64,000 nt of DNA from Bacillota bacterium. Lineage in GTDB: Bacteria > Bacillota > Clostridia > Lachnospirales > Lachnospiraceae. Of the stretch, positions 28,146 through 38,203 are shown in pieces. A program made the position numbers and the translations under genes. The stretch is from the NCBI GenBank assembly GCA_902363515.1, contig CABJAN010000001.1:62001-126000 (forward strand). The letters run 5' to 3'. A model generated the notes under the pieces. That model was not told the origin of the DNA, ran no database searches, and saw nothing but the letters and a program-made list of their open reading frames with translations. The number at the start of each line of letters is the position of its first letter. Position 1 is the first letter of the stretch.

Positions 28146-28685
28146 TTATTTCTTACCAGTTTTACCAACTTTACGTCTGATAACTTCATCAGCATATTTA
28201 ATACCTTTACCTTTGTATGGTTCAGGTCTTCTCTTATCTCTGATTTCAGCAGCGTACTGGCCAACTTTTTCTTTGTCAATTCCGGATATAACGATTTTGT
28301 TTCCGTCTACTTTAGATTCCAGACCTTCTGGATCTTCCATTTCTACTGGATGAGAATATCCTAAGTTCAGAACTAATTTTTTGCCCTGTTTGGATGCTCT
28401 ATAACCAACACCGTTTACTTCCAGAGTTTTTTCGTATCCCTGGCTTACACCAGTTACCATGTTCTGGATCAGTGTTCTTGTTAAGCCATGTAAAGCTTTC
28501 ATTTTCTTTAAATCGCTTGGTCTTGTTACAACAACATGACCATCTTCTAATTTGATTGACATTTCAACCGGTAACGCTCTTTCAAGTGTTCCTTTAGGAC
28601 CTTTTACAGTCACTACGTTGTTCTCAGCAATTTTAACTTCTACTCCTGCTGGAACAGCTACAGGCAGTCTTCCAATTCGTGACAT
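28146..28685 (-). CDS. rplF: 50S ribosomal protein L6
   Basis: 179 residues with duplicated L6 folds; [19 protein letters not shown] start and the [19 protein letters not shown] signature. Located near the factor-binding site of the large subunit. Confidence 0.98.
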   Translation of the reverse strand: MSRIGRLPVAVPAGVEVKIAENNVVTVKGPKGTLERALPVEMSIKLEDGHVVVTRPSDLKKMKALHGLTRTLIQNMVTGVSQGYEKTLEVNGVGYRASKQGKKLVLNLGYSHPVEMEDPEGLESKVDGNKIVISGIDKEKVGQYAAEIRDKRRPEPYKGKGIKYADEVIRRKVGKTGKK

Positions 28686-28860
28686 ACCAATTTCCTCCTT
28701 ACTTAAATTTTCGGAAGGGCCAATTATGGTTCCCCTCTGTTTTCAGTATTGCTATCTATGATAAAGGACAAAGTCCTGTTATCCTCTCGCTTGGACATAA
28801 TAAAAAACTCGCTTGGACATATTTTAAACCAAATTATCTTCGCATTCGGCACACCACTCT

Positions 28861-28961
28861 CACTAAACTCAGCTCCCGCCTTTGGCGTGGCTTCATTAAG
28901 TGTTCAGGTGGGCTTTCACACTAACCTCATACTTCGCCTAACGGCTTGTATTCGCTAAGTG
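28861..28961 (-). repeat. Hairpin repeats in the rpsH-rplF gap
   Basis: The 284-bp gap holds two palindromic units: 28861-28902 (CACTAAACTC ... TTCATTAAGTG, with inner CGCC-TTT-GGCG) and 28919-28961 (CACTAACC ... GCTAAGTG). They are joined by GTTCAGGTGGGCTTTCA and followed by TTCAATGCCTACCA, phrases repeated almost exactly in the rpsN-rpsH gap. Nothing coding is seen. The rest of the gap (28686-28860) holds a short direct repeat, CTCGCTTGGACAT, near 28787 and 28808. Confidence 0.75.
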
Positions 28962-28969
28962 TTCAATGC

Positions 28970-29371
28970 CTACCAAACAAATGCCAGTACTTCTCCACCT
29001 ACATGAAGTTTTCTAGCTTCTTTGTCTGTGATAACTCCCTGGTTTGTAGAAAGGATTGCAATTCCTAATCCACCTAATACTCTTGGAATTTCCTGGCTTC
29101 CAGCGTAAATACGCAGACCTGGTTTGGAAATTCTCTTCAGACCTGTAATGATTTTTTCATTTTTGTCTGCACCGTATTTTAAAGTGATGCGGATTGTTTT
29201 GAAAGCTCCGTCTTCCAGAACTTCATATTTTGCAATATAACCTTCTTTTACCAAAATGTCGGCAATAGCAAGTTTCATTTTAGATGCCGGTACATCTACT
29301 GTATCGTGTTTTGCAGTGTTTGCGTTACGGATTCTTGTAAGCATATCTGCGATTGGATCGCTCATTGTCAT
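28970..29371 (-). CDS. rpsH: 30S ribosomal protein S8
   Basis: 133 residues, [18 protein letters not shown], ending in [20 protein letters not shown] and EVLAFVW. Binds central-domain 16S rRNA and, in other bacteria, represses the spc operon. GGAGG lies eight bases before the ATG. Its TGG-TAG end coincides with the edge of the hairpin repeat. Confidence 0.98.
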   Translation of the reverse strand: MTMSDPIADMLTRIRNANTAKHDTVDVPASKMKLAIADILVKEGYIAKYEVLEDGAFKTIRITLKYGADKNEKIITGLKRISKPGLRIYAGSQEIPRVLGGLGIAILSTNQGVITDKEARKLHVGGEVLAFVW

Positions 29372-29451
29372 GATAGTTTCCTCCTGTTTTTAGACTTTTC
29401 ATGTTAATTATTTTTTAGTTTTGTTTGAAATTTTTTTCGGTTCACCACTCT

Positions 29452-29551
29452 CACTAAACTCAGCATTCGCTATTGCTCTGCTTCGTTAAGTGTTCGGGTG
29501 GGCTTTCGCACTAAGCTCGTCCGTCGCCATTCGGCGACGACTCACTAAGTG
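29452..29551 (-). repeat. Hairpin repeats in the rpsN-rpsH gap
   Basis: Two palindromic units: 29452-29492 (CACTAAACTC ... TTCGTTAAGTG) and 29509-29551 (CACTAAGCTC, inner GTCGCC-ATTC-GGCGAC, then CTCACTAAGTG). The linker GTTCGGGTGGGCTTTCG and the flank CTCAATGCCTACCA match those of the rpsH-rplF gap, so the whole ~110-bp composite is duplicated. Confidence 0.75.
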
Positions 29552-29559
29552 CTCAATGC

Positions 29560-29745
29560 CTACCAGCTAGCTTTTTTAACTCCTGGGATCTGTCCTTTGT
29601 ATGCTAATTCACGGAAGCAAACACGGCAGATACCGTATTTTCTCAGGTATGCATGTGGACGTCCGCAGATACGGCAGCGGCTGTATTCTCTTGTGGAGAA
29701 TTTCTGTTTGCGCTGCTGTTTAACTTTCATTGCTGTCTTAGCCAT
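29560..29745 (-). CDS. rpsN: 30S ribosomal protein S14 type Z
   Basis: 61 residues with two CxxC pairs ([20 protein letters not shown]), the zinc-binding short S14 form. Lies between rplE and rpsH as usual; like rpsH its end is TGG-TAG at the border of a hairpin repeat. Confidence 0.97.
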   Translation of the reverse strand: MAKTAMKVKQQRKQKFSTREYSRCRICGRPHAYLRKYGICRVCFRELAYKGQIPGVKKASW

Positions 29746-29766
29746 GAATTTTCCCTCCTAATAATC

Positions 29767-30306
29767 TTATTTTGCAAATGGCATATTAAATAATGTCAAT
29801 AATTCACGAGCTTCTTCGTCTGTTTTAGCAGTGGTAACGAAAATAATATCCATACCTCTTACTTTATCGACTTTATCATATTCCACTTCAGGGAAAATTA
29901 ACTGCTCTTTGATTCCCAGTGCGTAGTTTCCTCTGCCATCGAAAGCATTTGGATTTACGCCACGGAAGTCACGTACACGTGGCAGTGCTAAGTTGATGAG
30001 ACGATCAGCAAACTCGTACATTTTTTCGCCTCTTAAAGTTACTTTACATCCGATTGGCATACCTTCACGAATTTTGAAGTTAGCTACGGAGTTTTTCGCT
30101 TTTGTTGTAACAGCTTTCTGACCTGTGATTAATTCCATATCAGCTACAGCTGCGTCTAACAGTTTAGCGTTATCTTTGGCTTCACCTACACCCATGTTTA
30201 CAACGATTTTATCGAGTTTCGGCACTTCCATGATATTCTTATAACCAAACTTTTTGATCATAGCATCTACGATCTCATTTTTATACATTTCTTTCAGTCT
30301 GCTCAC
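29767..30306 (-). CDS. rplE: 50S ribosomal protein L5
   Basis: 179 residues ([58 protein letters not shown]). Binds 5S rRNA and contacts P-site tRNA. Confidence 0.98.
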   Translation of the reverse strand: MSRLKEMYKNEIVDAMIKKFGYKNIMEVPKLDKIVVNMGVGEAKDNAKLLDAAVADMELITGQKAVTTKAKNSVANFKIREGMPIGCKVTLRGEKMYEFADRLINLALPRVRDFRGVNPNAFDGRGNYALGIKEQLIFPEVEYDKVDKVRGMDIIFVTTAKTDEEARELLTLFNMPFAK

Positions 30307-30327
30307 TTTAAATGGCCTCCTCTCTTA

Positions 30328-30633
30328 TTAATCGATTACTTTTCCTGTAGTTTTAGCGAAACGAACTTTCTTACCATCCTCAACTTTGAAGCCGACTCTG
30401 GTAGCTTTTCCTTCATGCATAACCATTACGTTAGATGCATCAATCCAAGCTTCTTTGTTCACAATACCGCCCTGCTGGTTAGCCATAGATGGTTTTGTGT
30501 GTTTTGTGACCATGTTTACGCCTTCAACCAGAACAGCGCCTTTTTTCGGATTAACAGAGATTACTTTTCCTTCTTTGTCTTTATCTTTACCAGCGATAAC
30601 TTTTACAGTATCACCTTTTTTAATTTTAAACAT
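30328..30633 (-). CDS. rplX: 50S ribosomal protein L24
   Basis: 101 residues with the KOW motif [20 protein letters not shown]. Assembly initiator of the large subunit near the tunnel exit. Confidence 0.98.
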   Translation of the reverse strand: MFKIKKGDTVKVIAGKDKDKEGKVISVNPKKGAVLVEGVNMVTKHTKPSMANQQGGIVNKEAWIDASNVMVMHEGKATRVGFKVEDGKKVRFAKTTGKVID

Positions 30634-30645
30634 CAGGCTTACCTC

Positions 30646-31014
30646 CTATAATACTTCCGGAGCTAAGGAAACAATTTTCATGAACTGTTTCTCACGAAGC
30701 TCTCTGGCTACTGGTCCAAAAATACGGGTTCCTCTTGGTGTCTTATCATCTTTGATAATAACTGCAGCGTTTTCATCGAATTTGATGTAAGAACCGTCTT
30801 TACGGCGAACACCTTTTACAGTACGAACAACAACAGCCTTTACAACGTCACCTTTTTTCACAACACCGCCTGGTGTTGCATCTTTAACAGTAGCAACGAT
30901 TACATCACCGATGTTAGCATATCTTCTAGTAGAACCACCCATAACACGGATGCAGAGGATTTCTTTTGCACCTGTATTGTCAGCGACTCTAAGTCTACTT
31001 TCCTGTTGAATCAT
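30646..31014 (-). CDS. rplN: 50S ribosomal protein L14
   Basis: 122 residues: [20 protein letters not shown] and the closing [20 protein letters not shown]. Intersubunit bridge protein. Confidence 0.98.
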   Translation of the reverse strand: MIQQESRLRVADNTGAKEILCIRVMGGSTRRYANIGDVIVATVKDATPGGVVKKGDVVKAVVVRTVKGVRRKDGSYIKFDENAAVIIKDDKTPRGTRIFGPVARELREKQFMKIVSLAPEVL

Positions 31015-31035
31015 GCTTAGATTCCTCCTTACAAA

Positions 31036-31290
31036 TTATTTTGCTCTTTCTACTACTTCAACCAGTCTCCATCTTTTATCTTTGGATAATGGTCTTGTTT
31101 CCATAACTTTTACTGTATCACCAATTTTGCATGTGTTTTCTTCATCATGCGCTTTTAATTTATAAGTTCTCTTTACAATTTTTCCGTAAAGAGGATGTTT
31201 AACGTGGTTTTCGATAGCTACAACAATGGTCTTATCCATTTTGTCACTTACAACTTTACCAACACGTGTTTTTCTAAGATTTCTTTCCAC
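31036..31290 (-). CDS. rpsQ: 30S ribosomal protein S17
   Basis: 84 residues ([40 protein letters not shown]). Binds helix 11 of 16S rRNA. Confidence 0.98.
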   Translation of the reverse strand: MERNLRKTRVGKVVSDKMDKTIVVAIENHVKHPLYGKIVKRTYKLKAHDEENTCKIGDTVKVMETRPLSKDKRWRLVEVVERAK

Positions 31291-31328
31291 GATTATGCTG
31301 CTCCTTTCTATTTCTAGGAATGAATTCC

Positions 31329-31532
31329 TTATGCATTTGCTTTCTGAGCAATCAGAGTCTGGATTCTAGCGATGTTCTTACGAACTTCTTTAATTCTGCT
31401 TGTGTTGTCCAACTGATTTGTTGCATTCTGAAATCTCAAGTTAAAGAGTTCCTTTTTAGCAGCTACTAATTCTTCCTGTAATTCTGCAGCTGATTTTGTT
31501 TTTAAATCTTCTACATAATTTTTAATTTTCAC
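31329..31532 (-). CDS. rpmC: 50S ribosomal protein L29
   Basis: 67 residues, [20 protein letters not shown] start, helical. The start is taken as GTG at 31532, five bases after AAGGCGGTGA; the reading frame extends three codons further to another GTG that overlaps that site. The start overlaps the rplP end by 11 bp. L29 sits at the tunnel exit and binds trigger factor and SRP. Confidence 0.95.
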   Translation of the reverse strand: MKIKNYVEDLKTKSAAELQEELVAAKKELFNLRFQNATNQLDNTSRIKEVRKNIARIQTLIAQKANA

Positions 31533-31959
31533 TGTTATCACCGCCTTCTAAGTCTGCACGAGAAACGATTTTACATTTACATGGTAACTTGTGCATCGCA
31601 AGACGTAATGCTTCACGAGCTGTTTCTTCCGGAACGCCTGCGATTTCAAACATTACTCTGCCTGGCTTTACAACTGCTACCCAGTATTCTAAGGCACCTT
31701 TACCGGAACCCATACGTGTTTCTGCTGGTTTTGCTGTTACTGGTTTATCTGGGAAAATTTTAATCCATACTTTACCACCACGTTTGATGTAACGGGTCAT
31801 GGCAACACGGGCTGCCTCAATCTGGTTGGATTTGATCCAGCATGGTTCTGCTGCTACCAGACCGAATTCACCGTAGTTGATTTTATTTCCTCTTAATGCT
31901 TTTCCTTTCATGGAACCGCGAAACTGTTTACGACGTTTAACTCTTTTTGGCATTAACAT
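31522..31959 (-). CDS. rplP: 50S ribosomal protein L16
   Basis: 145 residues with [20 protein letters not shown] and [19 protein letters not shown]. Core protein near the A-site tRNA elbow. A second ATG two codons in (MPKRV) is the conserved start; the first is used because of spacing to GGGAG. Confidence 0.97.
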   Translation of the reverse strand: MLMPKRVKRRKQFRGSMKGKALRGNKINYGEFGLVAAEPCWIKSNQIEAARVAMTRYIKRGGKVWIKIFPDKPVTAKPAETRMGSGKGALEYWVAVVKPGRVMFEIAGVPEETAREALRLAMHKLPCKCKIVSRADLEGGDNSEN

Positions 31960-31961
31960 AA

Positions 31962-32618
31962 TTATTTATCGCTCCCTTCCTTAGTTCCTTTTGTTGGAAG
32001 TACTTCGCCATTGTAGATCCATGCTTTTACGCCAACTTTGCCGTAAGTGGTATCTGCTTCAGCGAAACCATAGTCGATATCTGCTCTTAATGTCTGAAGC
32101 GGAATAGTTCCTTCGCTGTAGAACTCTGTACGAGCCATATCAGCACCGCCAAGACGTCCGGATACGGAAGTTTTAATACCTTTTGCTCCGGCTTTCATTG
32201 TTCTGGACATTGTAGATTTCATAGCACGGCGGAAGGAAATACGGTTTTCCAACTGTAATGCAATGTTTTCAGCTACTAACTGAGCATCTCTGTCCGGTCT
32301 TTTTACTTCTTTGATATCAACAACTAATTTTTTATCTGTAAATTTCTGTAATTCAGCTTTTACTTTTTCAATCTCTGCTCCGCCTTTACCGATTACAACA
32401 CCTGGTTTAGCAGTGTAGATGATGATTTTCACTCTGTCAGATGCTCTTTCGATTTCAATCTTAGAAACACCTGCGCTGTATAATTTCTTTTTCAGGTATG
32501 TTCTGATATTGTAGTCTTCTACTAAGTTATCAGCGAAATCACTTTCAGCATACCATTTGGAATCCCAGTCTTTGATTACTCCGACTCTGAGTCCGTGTGG
32601 GTTAACTTTCTGTCCCAT
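31962..32618 (-). CDS. rpsC: 30S ribosomal protein S3
   Basis: 218 residues: [22 protein letters not shown] domain with [18 protein letters not shown], and the C-terminal S3 domain ([20 protein letters not shown]). Part of the mRNA entry helicase. Confidence 0.98.
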   Translation of the reverse strand: MGQKVNPHGLRVGVIKDWDSKWYAESDFADNLVEDYNIRTYLKKKLYSAGVSKIEIERASDRVKIIIYTAKPGVVIGKGGAEIEKVKAELQKFTDKKLVVDIKEVKRPDRDAQLVAENIALQLENRISFRRAMKSTMSRTMKAGAKGIKTSVSGRLGGADMARTEFYSEGTIPLQTLRADIDYGFAEADTTYGKVGVKAWIYNGEVLPTKGTKEGSDK

Positions 32619-32629
32619 GATACTCCTCC

Positions 32630-33016
32630 TTATCTTTCATCCAATACAACAGTGATATGGCAGTTTCTTTTTTCGATTCTGTAAGCTCTACCCTGAGCTC
32701 TTGGTTTGATTCTCTTCATTGTAGGAGCTTTGTTAGCGTAGCACTCTGCAATGTAAAGATTTTCCGGATTCATACCATTGTTGTTTTCTGCGTTTGCAAT
32801 AGCGGATTCCAGCAGTTTTTTGATTACGCTGGAAGCGTATCTTGGGTTATATGTTAAGATACCCAGTGCTGTCTGAACATCTTTACCACGAATTACATCC
32901 AGTACATAGCAAGCTTTCTGTACGGACATTCTTGCGTAGGATAATTTTGCAGACGGTCTTGTATCTTTGTTAGCATTTCTTGCTCTTTTAATCTGACTTC
33001 TATGTCCTTTTGCCAT
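32630..33016 (-). CDS. rplV: 50S ribosomal protein L22
   Basis: 128 residues ([40 protein letters not shown]). Its beta hairpin lines the peptide tunnel and is a macrolide-resistance site. Confidence 0.98.
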   Translation of the reverse strand: MAKGHRSQIKRARNANKDTRPSAKLSYARMSVQKACYVLDVIRGKDVQTALGILTYNPRYASSVIKKLLESAIANAENNNGMNPENLYIAECYANKAPTMKRIKPRAQGRAYRIEKRNCHITVVLDER

Positions 33017-33038
33017 GATAAAAGCCTCCTTTCAAATA

Positions 33039-33320
33039 TTAGCGAACACCTGATTTTTTCTCGTCTTTTCCATGTCCTCTGTATGTTCTGGTTGCTACGA
33101 ACTCACCAAGTTTGTGACCAACCATATCTTCTGTAACATATACTGGCACATGTTTTCTTCCGTCATGAACAGCGATTGTATGTCCAACGAAGGAAGGGAA
33201 AATTGTGGAACGACGTGACCAGGTCTTAATAACTGTCTTATTGCCGGCAGCATTCATAGCGTCTACTTTTTTCAGTAAGCTTTCATCTGCGAACGGTCCT
33301 TTTTTTAATGAACGAGCCAT
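33039..33320 (-). CDS. rpsS: 30S ribosomal protein S19
   Basis: 93 residues ([40 protein letters not shown]). Small subunit head, forms a complex with S13. Confidence 0.98.
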   Translation of the reverse strand: MARSLKKGPFADESLLKKVDAMNAAGNKTVIKTWSRRSTIFPSFVGHTIAVHDGRKHVPVYVTEDMVGHKLGEFVATRTYRGHGKDEKKSGVR

Positions 33321-33334
33321 TGTCTTACCTCCTA

Positions 33335-34180
33335 CTATTTAGCTAATGTTTTACCATCTCTTCTTCTTACAATTAACTTGTTAGACTGTTTGTTTTTCTT
33401 TCTTGTCTTCAAGCCAAGAGCCGGTTTGCCCCAAGGTGTACATGGACCTGGACGTCCGATACCGGTCTTACCTTCACCACCACCATGTGGATGGTCATTC
33501 GGGTTCATAACAGAACCACGAACTGTAGGTCTGATACCCATGTGACGTTTACGTCCTGCTTTACCAATGTTGATAAGGCTGTGCTCGCCATTTCCTACAA
33601 CGCCGATAGAAGCGCGGCAGTTTAATGGAACCATTCTCATTTCACCAGATGGCAGACGAAGTGTAGCATATTTTCCTTCTTTTGCCATTAACTGTGCTCC
33701 GTTACCAGCGGAACGAACTAACTGTCCGCCTTTTCCCGGATACAGTTCAATGTTGTGTACCATAGTACCAACAGGAATCTCAGATAAAGGTAAGCAGTTA
33801 CCTACTCTGACTTCTGCTTCAGATCCGTTCATGATCTTCATGCCAACTTTTAATCCTTCCGGAGCTAAGATGTATGCTTTCTCACCGTCAGCGTATGAGA
33901 TAAGAGCAATATTAGCTGTTCTGTTTGGATCGTATTCGATGGTTTTTACTGTTGCAGGAATTCCATCTTTTCTTCTCTTGAAGTCTACCAGTCTGTATTT
34001 TCTTCTGCTTCCGCCTCCGCGGTGTCTAACTGTGATTTTACCCTGATTATTACGTCCAGCATTTTTATTTAATGACACAACCAGAGATTTTTCTGGTGTA
34101 GAAGTTGTGATTTCAGAGAAATCAGAACCTGTCATGTGTCTTCTGGAAGGTGTATATGGGCTGTATGTTTTAATTCCCAT
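33335..34180 (-). CDS. rplB: 50S ribosomal protein L2
   Basis: 281 residues starting [20 protein letters not shown], with the conserved [19 protein letters not shown] region close to the peptidyl-transferase centre. AAAGGAG stands seven bases before this ATG; the ATG six codons upstream overlaps the same site and is rejected. Confidence 0.97.
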   Translation of the reverse strand: MGIKTYSPYTPSRRHMTGSDFSEITTSTPEKSLVVSLNKNAGRNNQGKITVRHRGGGSRRKYRLVDFKRRKDGIPATVKTIEYDPNRTANIALISYADGEKAYILAPEGLKVGMKIMNGSEAEVRVGNCLPLSEIPVGTMVHNIELYPGKGGQLVRSAGNGAQLMAKEGKYATLRLPSGEMRMVPLNCRASIGVVGNGEHSLINIGKAGRKRHMGIRPTVRGSVMNPNDHPHGGGEGKTGIGRPGPCTPWGKPALGLKTRKKNKQSNKLIVRRRDGKTLAK

Positions 34181-34327
34181 TACTGTCTCTCCTTTCATAA
34201 CTGCCAGGCATGCAACATGCCCTGGCGTTTCTTTGCCGCAGCCGAATATCGGATTATTATTTCTCGACTGCTCATTTTCCTATATTTAACGGGTTTGTTC
34301 ACTCAATGTGAACGGGGTCTGTCGAAA

Positions 34328-34411
34328 CTTCCCTCAACTAACCTCGAACTTCGTTCTCGCTAAGGTTCGGGAAGGGCGTTCTCACTAAATTCAGCTTCGC
34401 CTCATTAAGTG
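34328..34411 (-). repeat. Hairpin repeats in the rplW-rplB gap
   Basis: Unit one, 34328-34374, is a longer stem (CTTCCC ... GGGAAG) enclosing CTAACCTCGAAC-TTC-GTTCTCGCTAAG. Unit two, 34383-34411, is CACTAAATTC-AGCTTCGCC-TCATTAAGTG. A third small palindrome, GTTCACTCAATGTGAAC, lies at 34297-34313. The gap spans about 240 bp where related operons have only a few dozen. Confidence 0.7.
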
Positions 34412-34424
34412 TTCACAGCCAGTC

Positions 34425-34724
34425 TTATAACCCCTCAAAGATTTCAATATCTTTGCTGTCTTCTGTTAATGTTACAATTGCTTTTTTTGTCTTAGCAGTT
34501 TTTCCAAAAGTCATACCGCGTCTTTTGTTCTTTCCGTCTAAGTTCATGGTATTAACAGATTTTACTTTTGTTCCTTCGAACATTTTTTCAACAGCTTCTT
34601 TAATCATAGTTTTGTTTGCATCTGTGTGAACTAAGAAAGTATATTTTTTCTCGCCCATGGCAGCCATACTTTTTTCAGTCACAACTGGTTTCAGGATTAC
34701 ATCATAATACTTTACGTTTGCCAT
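34425..34724 (-). CDS. rplW: 50S ribosomal protein L23
   Basis: 99 residues ([40 protein letters not shown]). Docking site for trigger factor and SRP at the exit tunnel. Overlaps rplD by one base. Confidence 0.98.
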   Translation of the reverse strand: MANVKYYDVILKPVVTEKSMAAMGEKKYTFLVHTDANKTMIKEAVEKMFEGTKVKSVNTMNLDGKNKRRGMTFGKTAKTKKAIVTLTEDSKDIEIFEGL

Positions 34725-35344
34725 TATGCGTATACCTCCTCGATTGCTGCTGCAGAAGCTTTTGTTAAGATTACTGTGTTATATTTCAGTACGTCATATA
34801 CATTGATTGTATTTGGCAGTGCTGTAACAACATTCGGAATGTTTCTTGCAGATAAAACTACATTTGCATCGTTGTCAGCTAAAACAACCATTGCTTTAGA
34901 AACATTTAAGTTATTTAAAACATTCTGCATTGCTTTTGTTTTAACTTCATCAAGTTTCAGCTCGTCCAGAACAATTAATTTGTTTTCCTGAACTCTGCTT
35001 GTAAGAGCGGATTTAAGCGCTGCTCTTCTTTCTTTTTTGTTCATTTTTACAGAGTAGTCTCTTGGTGTTGGAGCAAATACAACTCCGCCGCCTGTCCACT
35101 GTGGAGCTCTTGTTGAACCCTGTCTGGCATGACCGGTTCCTTTCTGTCTCCAAGGTTTTCTTCCGCCTCCGGAAACTTCAGAACGTGTTTTTGCTTTCTG
35201 TGTTCCCTGACGATTATTTGCAAGCTGGCGTACAACAGCTAAATGTACTAAGTGTTCGTTGACTTCAACACCAAACACTGCATCGTTTAATTCCATTGTT
35301 CCAACTTCTTTGCCTTCCATATTATAAACAGATACGTTTGCCAT
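34724..35344 (-). CDS. rplD: 50S ribosomal protein L4
   Basis: 206 residues with the tunnel loop ([40 protein letters not shown]). In E. coli it represses the S10 operon through the leader; a structured leader is present upstream of rpsJ here. Confidence 0.98.
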   Translation of the reverse strand: MANVSVYNMEGKEVGTMELNDAVFGVEVNEHLVHLAVVRQLANNRQGTQKAKTRSEVSGGGRKPWRQKGTGHARQGSTRAPQWTGGGVVFAPTPRDYSVKMNKKERRAALKSALTSRVQENKLIVLDELKLDEVKTKAMQNVLNNLNVSKAMVVLADNDANVVLSARNIPNVVTALPNTINVYDVLKYNTVILTKASAAAIEEVYA

Positions 35345-35373
35345 TTTATGTGGTCCTCCTTTCCAACGAAAAC

Positions 35374-36003
35374 TTATTTGCCGCTTTTCACTGTTTCTTT
35401 GATAGTAACTAAGGATTTCTTAGGTCCTGGAACTGCGCCTTTTACTAACAGCAAGTTGTTTTCAGCGTCAACTCTTACAACTTCCAGATTCTGAACAGTT
35501 ACTTTTACATGTCCCATATGTCCTGGCATTCTTTTTCCTTTGAATACTTTGGATGGGTCAGAACATGCACCGTTAGAACCTGCATGACGATGGTATTTAG
35601 AACCGTGAGCCATAGGTCCTCTGGACTGTCCGTGTCTCTTAATAGCACCCTGGAATCCTTTACCTTTGCTGATTGCAGTAGCGTCAATCTTGTCGCCTGC
35701 AGCAAAGATGTCTGCTTTGATTTCCTGTCCTAATTCGTAATCACCTTCTAATTTGAATTCTCTTACGAATCTCTTGCAGGAAACACCAGCTTTTTCAAAG
35801 TGGCCTTTCATTGGTTTGTTTACAAGAGCTTCTCTCTTGTCGCCAAAACCAACCTGTACTGCTTCATAGCCATCATTGTCCATAGTCTTAATCTGTGTTA
35901 CCACACAAGGACCAGCCTGCAATACAGTTACTGGAGTTAAAACTCCGTCTTCGTTGAAGATTTGAGTCATTCCGACTTTAGTAGCTAAGATTGCTTTCTT
36001 CAT
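35374..36003 (-). CDS. rplC: 50S ribosomal protein L3
   Basis: 209 residues ([40 protein letters not shown]). One of the first proteins to bind 23S rRNA, reaching the peptidyl-transferase centre. Confidence 0.98.
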   Translation of the reverse strand: MKKAILATKVGMTQIFNEDGVLTPVTVLQAGPCVVTQIKTMDNDGYEAVQVGFGDKREALVNKPMKGHFEKAGVSCKRFVREFKLEGDYELGQEIKADIFAAGDKIDATAISKGKGFQGAIKRHGQSRGPMAHGSKYHRHAGSNGACSDPSKVFKGKRMPGHMGHVKVTVQNLEVVRVDAENNLLLVKGAVPGPKKSLVTIKETVKSGK

Positions 36004-36083
36004 TCTCTTTACCTCCTGTGAATCTACAGCGGATTACACTGTGATGTGCAATCATCCTAGACAAACAGTCAATATGCTGTAAG

Positions 36084-36157
36084 CACTTGATAAGGCTTCG
36101 CCGAATCTAGTGCGAACGCACATCACGACACTTAATGAGGCTTCGCCGAATTTAGTG
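36084..36157 (-). repeat. Hairpin repeats in the rpsJ-rplC gap
   Basis: Two near-identical units, 36084-36112 and 36129-36157, both reading CACTTRATRAGGCTTCGCCG-like on the plus strand and closing with AGTG. They are the same family as in the other three gaps but in the opposite orientation. The gap is 225 bp and contains no ORF. Confidence 0.75.
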
Positions 36158-36228
36158 ACGAGATGCTTCCCATATATCAACCTTGTAAGGATAATCTCTT
36201 AACTTTTTAAACAGAATCTATATTAAAA

Positions 36229-36546
36229 TTATTTCTGTTTCATTTTGATGTCGATATATACACCTGCCGGCATTTCTAATCTTGCCAGAGCATCTACAGT
36301 TTTCTGTGTTGGTGCAATGATATCGATAAGTCTTTTGTGAGTTCTCTGTTCGAACTGTTCTCTGGAGTCTTTGTATTTGTGAACCGCACGTAAGATAGTT
36401 ACTACTTCTTTCTTAGTTGGAAGTGGAACCGGTCCGCTAACAGTTGCTCCGTTTTTCTTAACAGTTTCGATAATTTTACCAGCAGATGCATCTACTAACT
36501 GATGATCATATGCTTTTAAAGTGATTCTCATTACTTGACTTGCCAT
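36229..36546 (-). CDS. rpsJ: 30S ribosomal protein S10
   Basis: 105 residues ([40 protein letters not shown]). First gene of the S10-spc superoperon; also the NusE antitermination factor. AGGAGG precedes the ATG. Confidence 0.98.
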   Translation of the reverse strand: MASQVMRITLKAYDHQLVDASAGKIIETVKKNGATVSGPVPLPTKKEVVTILRAVHKYKDSREQFEQRTHKRLIDIIAPTQKTVDALARLEMPAGVYIDIKMKQK

Positions 36547-36776
36547 AAAAAAAGTCTCCTCCTATTCGCACTTTTAATGAGCACGACAAGCGGCGACTGT
36601 ACACATTCCCGTGTGTGTCATCTTAACTCTGCACACACTCCCACCCTGTAGTGGTATGTCTTTAGATGTAATACAGTGACTTGTCGTCAGTTTCCTAACT
36701 TGACATTCGCTCCACGGAAAACCTGGCTTTTGCCAGCAACCTCACGCTTCATAGCTATCATGTCACAGCACTTAGT
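36547..36776 (-). promoter_or_regulatory. Structured leader of the S10 operon
   Basis: About 230 bases between the predicted -10 and rpsJ. ACGACAAG (36583-36590) is complementary to CTTGTCGT (36680-36687), closing a roughly 100-base domain; a separate hairpin CTGGC-TTTT-GCCAG lies at 36723-36736. A long folded leader is the known site of L4 autogenous control in E. coli; that this one is L4-responsive is inference. Confidence 0.5.
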
Positions 36777-36805
36777 AGTATATACGAAGTTTTTTCCAAA
36801 TGCAA
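36777..36805 (-). promoter_or_regulatory. Promoter of the S10-spc operon
   Basis: Minus strand TTGCAT (36805-36800), 17-base spacer, TATACT (36782-36777), with an A-rich tract directly upstream that could act as an UP element. The 17 bases AATGCAAGTACTTTTTT (plus strand) are shared with the rpmJ promoter at 18.1 kb. Confidence 0.7.
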
Positions 36806-36856
36806 GTACTTTTTTTGTTTTTTTTCAAGAACAAAAAATCCTTGCATTCACTGTAT

Positions 36857-36911
36857 ATAAAAAATACGGATGTCTTTCCGACTCAGACTGTATCGGAAAA
36901 ACATCCGTATT
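36857..36911 (-). terminator. Strong terminator after the acidic-repeat membrane protein gene
   Basis: AATACGGATGT (36863-36873) pairs perfectly with ACATCCGTATT (36901-36911), with an inner TTTCCGA/TCGGAAA-like stem, followed by TTTTTT on the minus strand. It separates the upstream gene from the S10 promoter. Confidence 0.85.
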
Positions 36912-36923
36912 CTTTTTCTGCTT

Positions 36924-38117
36924 CTATAACAGGTCGGAATAGTCCAGAAGAGTAACTTCGTTTTCCTTATCTTTTTTGACTTCCGGTTCTTCACCTGCCT
37001 GTTTTGCTTTTGCCAGAAGTTCCTGAACCGTTGGTGTCTTCGGAACTGCATTGACATTTACCGGAATTTCTTCTTCCAGTGAAAGTTCTTCCGGGATTTC
37101 CACAGTATCTGTGATTTCCGGCTGAACCTCTTCTGATTTTTCCACAACTTCCGGCTGCTGATTTACCTCTGCTTCTTCTGTAAGAGTTTCCGGCTGAGGC
37201 TGAACAGGAACTTCTTCTGCACTTTCCGGTTCCTGGTTTACTGCTGAAACACCTAATGCAATGGAAGACATGGCATCTTTCATAGCTTCGTCAAAGCCCT
37301 GAAGTTCTTCTGTTTTTTCTTCTTCCGGTTCTTCTGCTTCATCTTCATCCTCATCTTCTTCTTCCAGAAGTCCCTTTTTCTCCAGCTTCCGGCGGCGCTT
37401 CTCTTCTTTTTTCAGGCGACGGCGTTCTTTTCGGCTTAAGGTCTCTTCTTCCTCATCCTCTTCGTCATCGTCCTCTTCATATTCCTCGTCTTCTTCCTCT
37501 TCTTTCAGGCGGCGTTTTTCTTCCTTGCGACGAAGCTTTTCTTCTTTTCTCAGACGGCGGCGTTCCCTGCGGCTTAAAGTTTCCTCTTCCTCATCTTCTT
37601 CGTCATCGTCCTCTTCATCTTCTGATTCTTCTTCCTCTTCATCCTCATCTTTACGCCAGAGTTCTGAAAGAATGAACAAAATAATCAAAAGAATAATACC
37701 AAGGCCAATGACAATTAATCCGCCCTTTGTCTGCAACGCAATAGCAGCATATCCGATAAAAGGAACAACCACCGCAACCTTCGGAACTGATTTCTGCAGT
37801 GTAATCACTTCTGTATCACCGCTTTTGCTGTAAGGGTCTTTTACTTCATATGCCCCTGCACTGCTGTCCATATCTGTGATTTCATATACATAGGTACTGG
37901 AACCTTCACTGAAGATAATCTTATCTTTCTTTTTCAGGTCCTTCACCCTCACGTCTTTTCCATAGGCAACAGAACCAACGGGAAGATTTGTATCTGTGCT
38001 TCCGTTGTCATTCATCACGGTGTCAACCCCTGCAAAAGGAGGAACCAGAAGCGCTGCTGCTATTACTATAGAAAAGAGAACCACCAGGTTCACAATCGTT
38101 TTCAAAATTTTTGACAT
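36924..38117 (-). CDS. Membrane protein with signal-peptidase-like domain and Glu/Arg repeat tail
   Basis: 397 residues. A first hydrophobic helix (about 7-27) is followed by an extracellular domain whose NLPVGSVAYGKDVRVKDLKK resembles the beta barrel of SipW-type signal peptidases; the G-S of their SGSM serine motif may be kept, but the catalytic histidine region reads YVYEITDM, so activity is doubtful. A second helix (about 131-154) leads to a cytosolic tail with two repeats (about 169-200 and 215-246), each an acidic block followed by LSR(R/K)ERRRL(R/K)KEEK, then an acidic-proline tail. GAGGAG lies seven bases before this ATG. Function unknown. Confidence 0.6.
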   Translation of the reverse strand: MSKILKTIVNLVVLFSIVIAAALLVPPFAGVDTVMNDNGSTDTNLPVGSVAYGKDVRVKDLKKKDKIIFSEGSSTYVYEITDMDSSAGAYEVKDPYSKSGDTEVITLQKSVPKVAVVVPFIGYAAIALQTKGGLIVIGLGIILLIILFILSELWRKDEDEEEEESEDEEDDDEEDEEEETLSRRERRRLRKEEKLRRKEEKRRLKEEEEDEEYEEDDDEEDEEEETLSRKERRRLKKEEKRRRKLEKKGLLEEEDEDEDEAEEPEEEKTEELQGFDEAMKDAMSSIALGVSAVNQEPESAEEVPVQPQPETLTEEAEVNQQPEVVEKSEEVQPEITDTVEIPEELSLEEEIPVNVNAVPKTPTVQELLAKAKQAGEEPEVKKDKENEVTLLDYSDLL

Positions 38118-38203
38118 TTGTGTACTCCTCACTTCACATCTTCACTGTTACAATTTGCATTTTATTTATCTTACCATTTTTCAGCAAAGATGTATAGAGT
38201 CAA

